A stretch of 34,694 nucleotides of DNA from Chloroflexota bacterium (lineage in GTDB: Bacteria > Chloroflexota > Anaerolineae > Anaerolineales > UBA4823), in NCBI GenBank assembly GCA_029265355.1, contig JAJUJL010000035.1:1-34694 (forward strand), written 5' to 3'. Positions 23,971 through 30,655 of this stretch are shown here, piece by piece. The translations under genes were made by a program, and so were the position numbers. The stretch's first letter is position 1; each line of letters opens with the position of its first letter. Below the pieces are notes generated by a model. The model saw only the letters and a program-made list of their open reading frames with translations, did not search any database and had not been told where the DNA came from.

Positions 23971-24444
23971 TTACGGCTGCTCATAAGCTGTTCGCAGAGC
24001 CTGGATATCGAACTTCTTCATCTTGAGCATGGCTTCCATCACCCTGCTGGCTTTTTCGGCATCCGGATCGGTCATCAGCTCGCCAAGGACGGAGGGGATG
24101 ATCTGCCAGGATACGCCGTAGCGGTCCTTGACCCAGCCGCAGGGCTGTTCTTCGCCGCCCTCGGACAGCTTTGCCCACAGGTGGTCGATCTCTGCCTGCG
24201 TCTCGCAGTTGACGAAAATCGAAAAACCCTGCGCGAAGTCAAAATACTTTCCCCCGTCCATGGCCATGAACTCCTGCCCATCGAGTTGGAAGGCGGCATG
24301 CTGCAGGGCGCCTTTTGGAAAAGGCCCCTGCCCTTCGCTGCGCACGAGGCTGTGGATTTTGGAATTCTTGATCAGCGAGACGTACAGCTTCACGGCTTCT
24401 TCGCCATTTTCTTTGAAGGTCAAAAATGTAGCCACATTGGACAC
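23971..24444 (-). CDS. PhnB-like VOC-family protein (1)
   Basis: 157 residues. GTG start at 24444 with AGGAGT seven bases before it; the ribosome-binding site overlaps the YCII stop, so the two are coupled. Motifs: FKENGEEAVKLYVSLI (about 10-25), LDGQEFMAMDGG, FSIFVNCETQAEIDHLWAKLSEGGEEQPCGWVKDRYGVSWQIIP near 75-117. Family members use the glyoxalase fold with metal or small substrates; many are labelled 3-demethylubiquinone methyltransferase, which is misleading. Substrate unknown. Confidence 0.85.
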   Translation of the reverse strand: MSNVATFLTFKENGEEAVKLYVSLIKNSKIHSLVRSEGQGPFPKGALQHAAFQLDGQEFMAMDGGKYFDFAQGFSIFVNCETQAEIDHLWAKLSEGGEEQPCGWVKDRYGVSWQIIPSVLGELMTDPDAEKASRVMEAMLKMKKFDIQALRTAYEQP

Positions 24445-24448
24445 GGGA

Positions 24449-24883
24449 TTACTCCTGCTGCTTTGCCTCGAGCTGCGCTCGCAGGCGCTCTTCCTGCTCT
24501 CTCAGTTCGGAGGTGAACTCCTCTCCGAAGTCTTCGGTCTCGAACACGGGGCGGATCTCGATTTCCGCGTCGCCGATATTGTGAGGGTGGGGCATGCGCT
24601 TCACCCAGTCGACTGCCTCCTCGATCGACCCGACCTGCCACAGCCAGAAGCCGGCGATCAGCTCCTTCGTTCCGCTGAACGGGCCATTGATCACGGTCTT
24701 CTCGCTGCTGGAGAAACGCACCCGTTTGCCCCGCGAACTGGGGTGCAGCCCCTCGCCCGCCAGCATGATGCCAGCATTGAAAAGGTCTTCGTTGTACTTG
24801 CCCATCTCGGTGAGCAATTGTTCGTCTGGCATAACGCCAGCTTCACTTTCCGGGTTGGCTTTCACGATCACCATAACGCGCAT
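24449..24883 (-). CDS. YCII-domain protein
   Basis: 144 residues from the ATG at 24883 (MRVMVIVKANPESEAG). A longer in-frame opening begins inside the 115-bp repeat and is rejected. Core: VMVIVKANPESEAGVMPDEQLLTEMGKYNEDLFNAGIMLAGEGLHPSSRGKRV is the usual DGCR-type opening of this family; GPFSGTKELIAGFWLWQVGSIEEAVDWVKRMP follows. The last 20 residues are Glu/Gln-rich and helical. No good ribosome-binding site remains because the repeat ends three bases before the ATG, which is odd. YCII proteins are putative small-molecule enzymes; they often travel with PhnB and DinB genes. Confidence 0.85.
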   Translation of the reverse strand: MRVMVIVKANPESEAGVMPDEQLLTEMGKYNEDLFNAGIMLAGEGLHPSSRGKRVRFSSSEKTVINGPFSGTKELIAGFWLWQVGSIEEAVDWVKRMPHPHNIGDAEIEIRPVFETEDFGEEFTSELREQEERLRAQLEAKQQE

Positions 24884-24886
24884 TGC

Positions 24887-25001
24887 TAGGTGTTTCGCCG
24901 GAAGTGTTTTTACAAAAATGTGAACGAGCACCGGCGAAACCCTGGAGTAAACCGCCGACGCGATGGCGGATTTACTCTAAACACTTTCGGCGGTTTACTT
25001 A
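24887..25001 (-). repeat. 115-bp structured repeat, copy 2
   Basis: 113 of 115 bases match copy 1 (23457-23571) in the same orientation. It ends three bases before the YCII start codon and so replaced the gene's ribosome-binding region. The left hairpin has perfect 10-bp arms (24892-24901, 24931-24940), the right has perfect 11-bp arms (24946-24956, 24989-24999) plus an alternative inner stem (24965-24977). Confidence 0.85.
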
Positions 25002-25056
25002 ATCTCCTTATTTCAAAATGAACCGCGCGGCGCGATGGGCGCCAGGTATAAATTCA

Positions 25057-25353
25057 CTACCCGCCCGCCATGGCGCCCACGATGCGCAGGGGTTCTTCTC
25101 CGATGCGCACTGGCTCGGGCAGCAGCGCCTGCGGCGATTCGTGGGTCAGGTCCTCGCCGCAGGCGAAAAAGCGCAAGAATGCCCGCCGCTCTTTGGTGAC
25201 ATGGTCACGAATGGTGCCGCGCAGCATGGGATACTTCGATTCCAGCGCCTCCAGCACCGCCGCAAGGCTTACCGGTTCGTCTACCTGGATTTCGACCTCC
25301 CGGCTGGTGTTTGCCAGGCGCCACAGGTGGGTGGGCAACACCACTCGGATCAT
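25057..25353 (-). CDS. MoaD/ThiS-like protein with C-terminal Gly-Gly
   Basis: A 98-residue beta-grasp protein beginning [23 protein letters not shown], with [21 protein letters not shown] and EDLTHE, ending VGAMAGG, the di-glycine tail needed for adenylation and sulfur carriage in ThiS and MoaD. The start overlaps the stop of the BNR gene as ATGA, so translation is coupled. No ThiF/MoeB activating enzyme is encoded in the window. The pairing of such a protein with a BNR propeller occurs elsewhere, from memory. A sulfur-carrier or ubiquitin-like tag is possible. Confidence 0.85.
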   Translation of the reverse strand: MIRVVLPTHLWRLANTSREVEIQVDEPVSLAAVLEALESKYPMLRGTIRDHVTKERRAFLRFFACGEDLTHESPQALLPEPVRIGEEPLRIVGAMAGG

Positions 25354-26465
25354 GGCAGCGTTTGCACTTCGACCGACAGCACCGCGGGGAGCTCGTGCAC
25401 GATCGTCGTCCAGTGGTCGCCGGCATCCGCCGAGGCGTACACCTGCCCGCCGGTGGTGCCGAAGTACACACCGCACGGATCGAGACTGTCCACCGCCATG
25501 GCGCTGCGCAGGATGTTGACATAGCAGTTTTCCTGCGGCAGCCCCTTAGTCAGCGCTTCCCATTCGTTGCCGCCCGTGCGGCTGCGGTAAACGCGCAGCT
25601 TGCCTTCGGGTGGGAAGTGCTCGGAGTCGCTCTTGATCGGCACGACGTAGATCGTCTCCGGCTCGTGGGCATGCACCGCGATCGGAAAGCCAAAGTCGCT
25701 GGGCAGGTTGCCGCTCACCTCCTGCCATGTGTCTCCGCCGTTGTCGCTGCGCATCACGTCCCAATGCTTCTGCATGAACAGCACATCCGGTCGCGAAGGG
25801 TGCATGGCGATGTTGTGCACGCAGTGACCGACATCCGCGTCTGGATCGGGCAGCTCGTAATCCGAACGCAAACCTTTGGTGATCGCTCGCCAGGTTTCGC
25901 CGCCGTCGTCGGTGCGGAAGGCGCCTGCCGCCGATATTGCCACAGCCATCCGTCCAGAATTCCTGGGATCGATCAAGATGGTGTGCAGGCACATCCCACC
26001 TGCGCCAGGCTGCCATAAATGTCCTTTGACCTCGCGCAGCCCGGCAAGCTCTTGCCAGCTTTCGCCGCCGTCGCTGGAACGGAACAGAGCCGCGTCCTCC
26101 ACGCCGGCGTACAGCGTATCTGGGTCGGTCGGCGAGGGTTCGAGATACCAGACGCGCTTGAACTCCCAGGGATGCTGCGTGCCGTCATACCACTGGTGCG
26201 TGCCGGGGTTGCCTTCATAGATGAATTTATTGCTCACCGGCGACCAGCTTTTGCCGCCGTCATCCGAGCGGTGGATGACCTGCCCGAACCAATCGCTGGA
26301 CTGCGAGGCGTACAAGCGGTCCGGATTTACCGGCGAACCCTTGATGTGGTAAATGTCCCAACCCGGGAAGTGCGGTCCACTCACTTCCCATTGGGAGCGC
26401 TTTGCATCGGATGTCAGGATGAAGGCACCCTTGTGCGTGCCGACCAATACACGAACTCCGCTCAT
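25350..26465 (-). CDS. BNR/WD40-like beta-propeller protein
   Basis: 371 residues, ATG after AAGGAG. BNR/Asp-box repeats are visible: [44 protein letters not shown] and [11 protein letters not shown], enough for a six- to seven-bladed propeller of the sialidase/YCF48 type. It has no signal peptide, so it is cytosolic, and the catalytic sialidase residues were not identified. Because its stop overlaps the start of a Gly-Gly MoaD-like protein, the two probably work together, as in other genomes. Enzyme activity is not claimed. Confidence 0.88.
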   Translation of the reverse strand: MSGVRVLVGTHKGAFILTSDAKRSQWEVSGPHFPGWDIYHIKGSPVNPDRLYASQSSDWFGQVIHRSDDGGKSWSPVSNKFIYEGNPGTHQWYDGTQHPWEFKRVWYLEPSPTDPDTLYAGVEDAALFRSSDGGESWQELAGLREVKGHLWQPGAGGMCLHTILIDPRNSGRMAVAISAAGAFRTDDGGETWRAITKGLRSDYELPDPDADVGHCVHNIAMHPSRPDVLFMQKHWDVMRSDNGGDTWQEVSGNLPSDFGFPIAVHAHEPETIYVVPIKSDSEHFPPEGKLRVYRSRTGGNEWEALTKGLPQENCYVNILRSAMAVDSLDPCGVYFGTTGGQVYASADAGDHWTTIVHELPAVLSVEVQTLP

Positions 26466-26518
26466 GTCTACTTTCTCCTTGAGCCTCGCCTCTCGTTTGA
26501 GCGCGAAGCCAATCTGAT

Positions 26519-26947
26519 CTAGGCTGATGGGTTAACTGGTTGATTGATCATCCAATGGATACCGAACTTGTCGGTCCACATCCCAAAGCGCGCCCCCCAG
26601 AAGGTTTGCGTTAATGGCATGGTGATCTGCCCGCCTGCGGAAAGGCCGTGGTACAGCTTGTCCGTCTCGGCATCATCGGTGGTTTGGATAGAAATGTGTA
26701 TGTTGCTGCCGTTTGCCGCCCCACTTATGCCCGGCGGGTTATCGCTGCCCATCAGCACGGTATCGCCTCCAATGGGTAACGTGATGTGCATGATGCGTTG
26801 TGCGTCGGCTGGGGAAAATGTGCTTGTGTCCGGCATTTCGCTGAAGCGATTGAGCTCGGTGAACTCACCTCCGAATACCGACTTGTAAAAGTTGAACGCT
26901 TGCTCGCAGTTGCCGTCAAAGTTCAGGTACGGATTGATGGTTGCCAT
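26519..26947 (-). CDS. PhnB-like VOC-family protein (2)
   Basis: 142 residues with AAAGGAGA before the ATG. Begins [26 protein letters not shown], typical of the PhnB/YonH group; the second half contains [21 protein letters not shown]. The glyoxalase fold usually holds a divalent metal; ligands are not assigned with certainty. It differs clearly from the protein at 23971-24444, so it is not a recent duplicate. It follows the DinB-like gene by 39 bases and precedes the BNR gene by 53 bases. Substrate unknown. Confidence 0.88.
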   Translation of the reverse strand: MATINPYLNFDGNCEQAFNFYKSVFGGEFTELNRFSEMPDTSTFSPADAQRIMHITLPIGGDTVLMGSDNPPGISGAANGSNIHISIQTTDDAETDKLYHGLSAGGQITMPLTQTFWGARFGMWTDKFGIHWMINQPVNPSA

Positions 26948-26986
26948 TCTTGTTCTCCTTTGGGTGGGTTAAGTGGGTCTCTTCAT

Positions 26987-27463
26987 TTACTGATGCAAGG
27001 TGCACAGCGCCTGGCGGATCTCTCCCAGGTGATAGGCGGTGTGGGCGATCATGGCGATAGCCCCGCCGATTTCGAACTCGCTAGGCCAGGTGGTGGTATC
27101 CTGGATGAGCTGCTTGATGCGAAGATGACTAAGACGCAAGCCCGCTTTCAGCGCTTCCCATTCGCCGGGTGTAACTGCATGAGTGGTATGCCAGATTTCA
27201 CCCCAATCGACGCGCTCGAACTTGCCGGTACGCACGTTGTGCTCAAGTACATCGAGGTAGAAGGCAACGTGCCTCACCTGGGCTGCCAGGGTGGCGCATC
27301 TGCCGCCGATTGGGATGGAGGCTTGCTCAGCGGAGATCGTGGCCAGGGTCTCGAACATGGAGGCGCCTTTATCGAGGAACAGGCCGCGCACGTTCTCAAA
27401 AGCTTCATCCAGTAATAAGTGCAGCGCCCTGGTGAAGTGTTCAACTTGAATTTGCTCTGCCAT
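26987..27463 (-). CDS. DinB-superfamily protein
   Basis: 158 residues, ATG after AAGGAG. Four-helix DinB/YfiT-like protein with a probable metal triad: one histidine in VRHVAFYLDVLEH near residues 65-77 and the HTAYHLGEIRQAL motif near 141-153. Relatives include bacillithiol and mycothiol transferases, and many have unknown targets. It is the first gene of the minus-strand run, with a good promoter at 27523-27551. Confidence 0.88.
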   Translation of the reverse strand: MAEQIQVEHFTRALHLLLDEAFENVRGLFLDKGASMFETLATISAEQASIPIGGRCATLAAQVRHVAFYLDVLEHNVRTGKFERVDWGEIWHTTHAVTPGEWEALKAGLRLSHLRIKQLIQDTTTWPSEFEIGGAIAMIAHTAYHLGEIRQALCTLHQ

Positions 27464-27522
27464 GACTCTCCTTACATAGCGCCGTTGTTTCCATCAGGCG
27501 GCGGTGGTGGAAAACAGATTAT

Positions 27523-27551
27523 ATTCTAACAAACAAGACCTGATTTGTCAA
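27523..27551 (-). promoter_or_regulatory. Sigma-70-type promoter of the DinB-led cluster
   Basis: Consensus TTGACA (27551-27546), a 17-bp spacer and TAGAAT (27528-27523), about 60 bases before the ATG at 27463. It is the best vegetative promoter in the window. Confidence 0.75.
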
Positions 27552-27893
27552 ACATTTGTTCTATTAAAGAATCAAAGCAAGTCGTGAGTTATATCTCACG
27601 GCCTGTACTGTGCTGGTCCCAGGGTCAGCGGTGGATCGGAGGAAGATAGAGATGCTGCACCCCTGCCTTTCTGCCAGCAGCGCCCACAAGGAGGCGTGCT
27701 GCGGTGTGGCGCTGGCGGTGATGGCAGCGGCGTTTACGTCCTATGCTTTTGATGATAGAGCAATCCTGTTTTTGGTAAAGCCAGTAGCAAGGATTATCAT
27801 TAAATGATAAAGAGCAAACTCATGGCGTGAAAATATGGTATAAACCTCTCCATTGCCACCCCTGCCATAGGTCACTGCCACGATTTGCCAAGG
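27552..27893 (+). other. Intergenic region with hairpin and Fur/PerR-like palindrome
   Basis: The 430-base gap 27464-27893 holds the DinB promoter, a small hairpin (CGTGAG 27583-27588, CTCACG 27595-27600), a possible 51-codon gene, an AT-rich palindrome TTATCATTAAATGATAA (27794-27810) and a TATAAA (27839-27844) before the channel gene. The palindrome resembles iron or peroxide regulator boxes in composition but not in exact order. Confidence 0.35.
27652..27807 (+). CDS. Possible 51-aa protein
   Basis: The ATG at 27652 follows GGAGGAAG at nine-base spacing, the main support. The predicted protein has a mid-length hydrophobic stretch and an IIIK ending, without a recognisable family. The stop lies inside the 27794-27810 palindrome. 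It could equally be a chance opening or leader peptide for the channel gene. Confidence 0.22.
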   Translation: MLHPCLSASSAHKEACCGVALAVMAAAFTSYAFDDRAILFLVKPVARIIIK

Positions 27894-28571
27894 ATGATGA
27901 ACCCCCAGAGCAACCTTGCCCTTGAACATGCCGTGAGAGGCAAAGTGATTTACCTGCTGGCGCTGGTCGCCCTGGTGCAGTTCGCTTATCCGATCACTGC
28001 CTACGGCACCGCAGCGCTGGTCATTTACGAAATTCTGTACGCCTCGATGATCGTGGTGGGCGTGATCGTCGGGCGCGATTCAAAGGTGCACATGCTTTTC
28101 TTGGCGGGTAGCGGCCTGGTTTACTTTGCCGCCAGCCTGGTCTATGCAGTCAACCCGGTCGCAACCTGGGCAGTGCTGATCACTTACCTGGCGCTGATTC
28201 CCTACCTGCTGATGCTGGTGTCGATCTTGGGGCGTTTTCTGATCGTCGTCAAAACCATCACCCGCGATGTGCTGTATGCCGCTGTGGCGCTCTATCTGCT
28301 GATCGGGGCAGCCTTTGTTCCAGTGTATGGCTTGTTGGATTTGCTGCAGCCGGGTTCATTCCGGGACGCCAGTTTCCCCGATGCGCCTGTGATGTGGCAG
28401 CAGTTGATCTATTACAGTTACACCAGCCTGACCTCGACCGGCTATGGGGAAATCCTGCCGGTCTCATGGTGGGCGCGCTCGCTGGCAAACCTGGAAATGA
28501 TCGCCGGCGTGCTGTTCATCACCGTTGTCATGTCGCGGCTGGTGGCATTATACAGCTCTGAAAAAGAGTAA
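27894..28571 (+). CDS. Voltage-gated-type potassium channel
   Basis: 225 residues from 27894 (ATG-ATG; 27897 and a TTG at 27885 are alternatives, none with a strong ribosome-binding site). Four or five hydrophobic segments precede a pore loop with selectivity filter TSTGYG at 180-185 and a final helix to about residue 221. The layout is six-TM-like with one pore per subunit, so a tetramer is expected. No cytosolic RCK/TrkA-N regulatory domain follows, so gating is by voltage or unknown. The arginine-rich S4 pattern is weak (RFLIVVKTITR). It conducts K+ across the inner membrane. Confidence 0.85.
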   Translation: MMNPQSNLALEHAVRGKVIYLLALVALVQFAYPITAYGTAALVIYEILYASMIVVGVIVGRDSKVHMLFLAGSGLVYFAASLVYAVNPVATWAVLITYLALIPYLLMLVSILGRFLIVVKTITRDVLYAAVALYLLIGAAFVPVYGLLDLLQPGSFRDASFPDAPVMWQQLIYYSYTSLTSTGYGEILPVSWWARSLANLEMIAGVLFITVVMSRLVALYSSEKE

Positions 28572-28606
28572 AGCAAAGTTGTCGTGTATCTTCCCCGGAG
28601 GACAAA

Positions 28607-29206
28607 ATGATCATCGCAGTCATTGGTGCAGGGAACATTGGTGGGACATTGGGTAAGAAGTGGGCGCAGAGCGGGCACACGCTGCGCTTCGGCGTGCGCA
28701 ATCCGAACGACGCAAAATACGCTGGCTTGAGATATGTTGGTGAGGTGACAGCGATTGGCGAAGCTTTAGACGGGACAGACATTGTGCTGCTTTCCCTGCC
28801 CGGCGGTGCGGTGGCGGAATTCGCCGCCCAGTACGGTGACCGCCTTGCAGGAAAAATCGTCATCGATGCGGCCAACAACGTGCGCAGCCTCGAAATGCAC
28901 AATCTGGCAGTGCTCAAGGATAAAGCACCTGAGGCGCACCTGGTGCGGGCTTTCAGCAACCTGGGATGGGAAAATTTCGAAAATCCCCGCCTGGGCGGTG
29001 TGCAAATCGACCTGTTCTACTGCTGCGAGGCTTTTGCTCGCCCGGCTGCCGAGCAGTTGATCGGCGAAATTGGGCTGCGCCCAGTGTACACCGGCGGCCT
29101 GGAAGCGGCAACCACCGTGGATGCGATCACGCGCTTGTGGTTTGCGCTGGCCATGGGGCAAGGCTATGGTCGGCGCATTGCGTTCAAGCTGCTCGAAGAG
29201 GATTGA
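28607..29206 (+). CDS. NADP-dependent F420 reductase-like protein
   Basis: 199 residues, ATG after GGAGGA. Rossmann nucleotide-binding start IAVIGAGNIGGTLGKKWAQSGH, then VRNPNDAK (where NADP 2'-phosphate contacts occur) and LSLPGGAVAEF. The later IDAANNVRSLE, RAFSNLGWENFENP and AATTVDAITRLWFALAMGQG are typical of the F420-dependent NADP reductase family, which also includes proteins without F420 dependence. No other F420 biosynthesis gene is present, so the cofactor is uncertain. It follows the channel gene by 35 bases. Confidence 0.85.
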   Translation: MIIAVIGAGNIGGTLGKKWAQSGHTLRFGVRNPNDAKYAGLRYVGEVTAIGEALDGTDIVLLSLPGGAVAEFAAQYGDRLAGKIVIDAANNVRSLEMHNLAVLKDKAPEAHLVRAFSNLGWENFENPRLGGVQIDLFYCCEAFARPAAEQLIGEIGLRPVYTGGLEAATTVDAITRLWFALAMGQGYGRRIAFKLLEED

Positions 29207-29252
29207 GCGCAGCGCAGGGGTGGTGGCTACGTCAAACGGTTTCTCTCTGGCG

Positions 29253-29471
29253 ATGCTGCGCTCGGGCTGGGTGAATGCTGCGGGTCAGCTAGCTGGCTTC
29301 CTGGCTTACGACCTGGTGCTGATCGTGCCCTTCCTCACCCGCCTGCCCGCCGTCGCTCCCCACTTCCGCCTCGGCCTGATCATCTACACTACGGTGGTTG
29401 CTTTCAGCGGAGCGCTGGCAATTTATTACCTGTTCATCAACAGATCCACGCGGCTCTATTCAGGGTCGTAG
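29253..29471 (+). CDS. Small two-helix membrane protein
   Basis: 72 residues from the ATG at 29253; tandem GTG codons at 29220/29223 preceded by GCAGGGG are alternatives. Two hydrophobic segments (AAGQLAGFLAYDLVLIVPFL and GLIIYTTVVAFSGALAIYYLFI) are separated by a short polar loop, and the end is NRSTRLYSGS. The composition fits a real membrane protein rather than a chance frame. Family not recognised. It directly follows the F420-reductase-like gene. Confidence 0.5.
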   Translation: MLRSGWVNAAGQLAGFLAYDLVLIVPFLTRLPAVAPHFRLGLIIYTTVVAFSGALAIYYLFINRSTRLYSGS

Positions 29472-29493
29472 TCTTGCACGCCTTACCTGATGG

Positions 29494-29576
29494 CTCATGC
29501 TGAGCCAAGCGAAGAAACAGTCTCGACTGGTAGGGAAACCCTCCGCTTGGCCCAGGGTGACAGGCTTGTGCATGAG
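29494..29576. repeat. Degenerate palindromic repeat at a convergent junction
   Basis: Outer arms CTCATGC (29494-29500) and GCATGAG (29570-29576) are perfect; CCAAGCG (29505-29511) pairs with CGCTTGG (29544-29550), with TCTCGACTGGTAGGGAAACCC in the loop side. The CTGAGCGAAGCGAAG...TCTCGACTGGTAG pattern is a palindromic repeat I recall in many genomes; this copy is degenerate. It sits between convergent genes and may end both transcripts. Confidence 0.55.
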
Positions 29577-29604
29577 TTCTTTCTAAGGCAGACCTGCAGC
29601 CAAC

Positions 29605-30594
29605 TCACATCAGCACGTGCATGTGTTCGTGAATCACGCTGAAAACGGCGCTGAGAGGGATATTTTTAACACAGGCCTGTTCGCACATCCCGCAGCCAGC
29701 GCAGGCTGCCAACCATTGGGCGATCTTGTGCCGGTCATAGCGTCCGTCTGCCTCGCGCTCGAGCGGGGCGGCGGAGCAGATCGGACAGGCTTCCAGGCAC
29801 GCCCGGCATTCCCCGCAATTTTCCAGGAGTTCGGCAATCGCCTCGACGCTGGCAGGGATTGAATCGACCAGCTCTCGGAAGAAGCGATCGCGGCTGTGCT
29901 GGTTGCGCAAGGAGACCCGCTCCAGGACGCGCTGGCGCATCTTCAGCAGCTCGTCTTCCGCTTCTACGCGGCGGCTGTCTGAAAAGTGCAGTTCGCTCGC
30001 CAGTTCTTGATGGGGGATGTTGACCAGCATCACCTGGCGGACTGGTAAGCCAAGCACCCAAATATTGACGTCTGCGCCGGCCGCCCCGGAGGAGCGGCAT
30101 AGCTGGCACGCTGGGCGGTAGCGATCGACGGAGATACCGCCTTGCCTGGCGAATCTGAGGGTTTCTTTGGCCAGCTCATCTGGGGAACCGCGCCGTCGGG
30201 TGCGCCATTCGAGATCACTGGCTGGAAATGTCCCCAGGCAATCCACACAGATCGTCACCAGCCGTTGGCGTGGGAATGGTTCGAGTCTTTCCAATTGCCT
30301 CAAGGCGCGCATCTCGCAGGGCCGCAGGACCGCGCCATAGCGCCCCACCGGTTTCTCCCGCAGGATGCCAGGCACGAAGGCGGCCGTGTTGGCGCGCATG
30401 GCGGGCCGGAATGGATTGAACTTCTTAAGCTGTTCGGGTTGTTCTAAGATAAATTCCGTTGCCTGGGGGTTGTCCATCGTATCCGATGAGACCAACACCC
30501 CACTCAGCCCGGCCTCGCTCCACACCGTCTCAACCAGCCGGGCCAGCGCGCCAAGCGGGTCCCCATGCGTATTAATTGCCCAGGTTGTTTCCAT
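29605..30594 (-). CDS. FrhB/FdhB-like iron-sulfur protein
   Basis: 329 residues from 30594 (METTWAIN), with GAGGG seven bases upstream; an ATG at 30600 and a GTG at 30645 are alternatives. The first part matches the coenzyme F420 hydrogenase/formate dehydrogenase beta-subunit family: RPCEMRALRQLERL near 90-105 and TICVDCLG near 116-124. Two [4Fe-4S] motifs follow: CGECRACLEACP (about 263-274) and CAGCGMCEQACVKN (about 299-312). It likely passes electrons from a soluble donor to the upstream HdrD-like protein. The flavin site was not confirmed. Last gene of the respiratory operon. Confidence 0.85.
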   Translation of the reverse strand: METTWAINTHGDPLGALARLVETVWSEAGLSGVLVSSDTMDNPQATEFILEQPEQLKKFNPFRPAMRANTAAFVPGILREKPVGRYGAVLRPCEMRALRQLERLEPFPRQRLVTICVDCLGTFPASDLEWRTRRRGSPDELAKETLRFARQGGISVDRYRPACQLCRSSGAAGADVNIWVLGLPVRQVMLVNIPHQELASELHFSDSRRVEAEDELLKMRQRVLERVSLRNQHSRDRFFRELVDSIPASVEAIAELLENCGECRACLEACPICSAAPLEREADGRYDRHKIAQWLAACAGCGMCEQACVKNIPLSAVFSVIHEHMHVLM

Positions 30595-30655
30595 TTGCAT
30601 ACCCTCGATTCTTTCAGGACTCACGCAGATGGCGAGAAAGCGCACACCTGAACTC

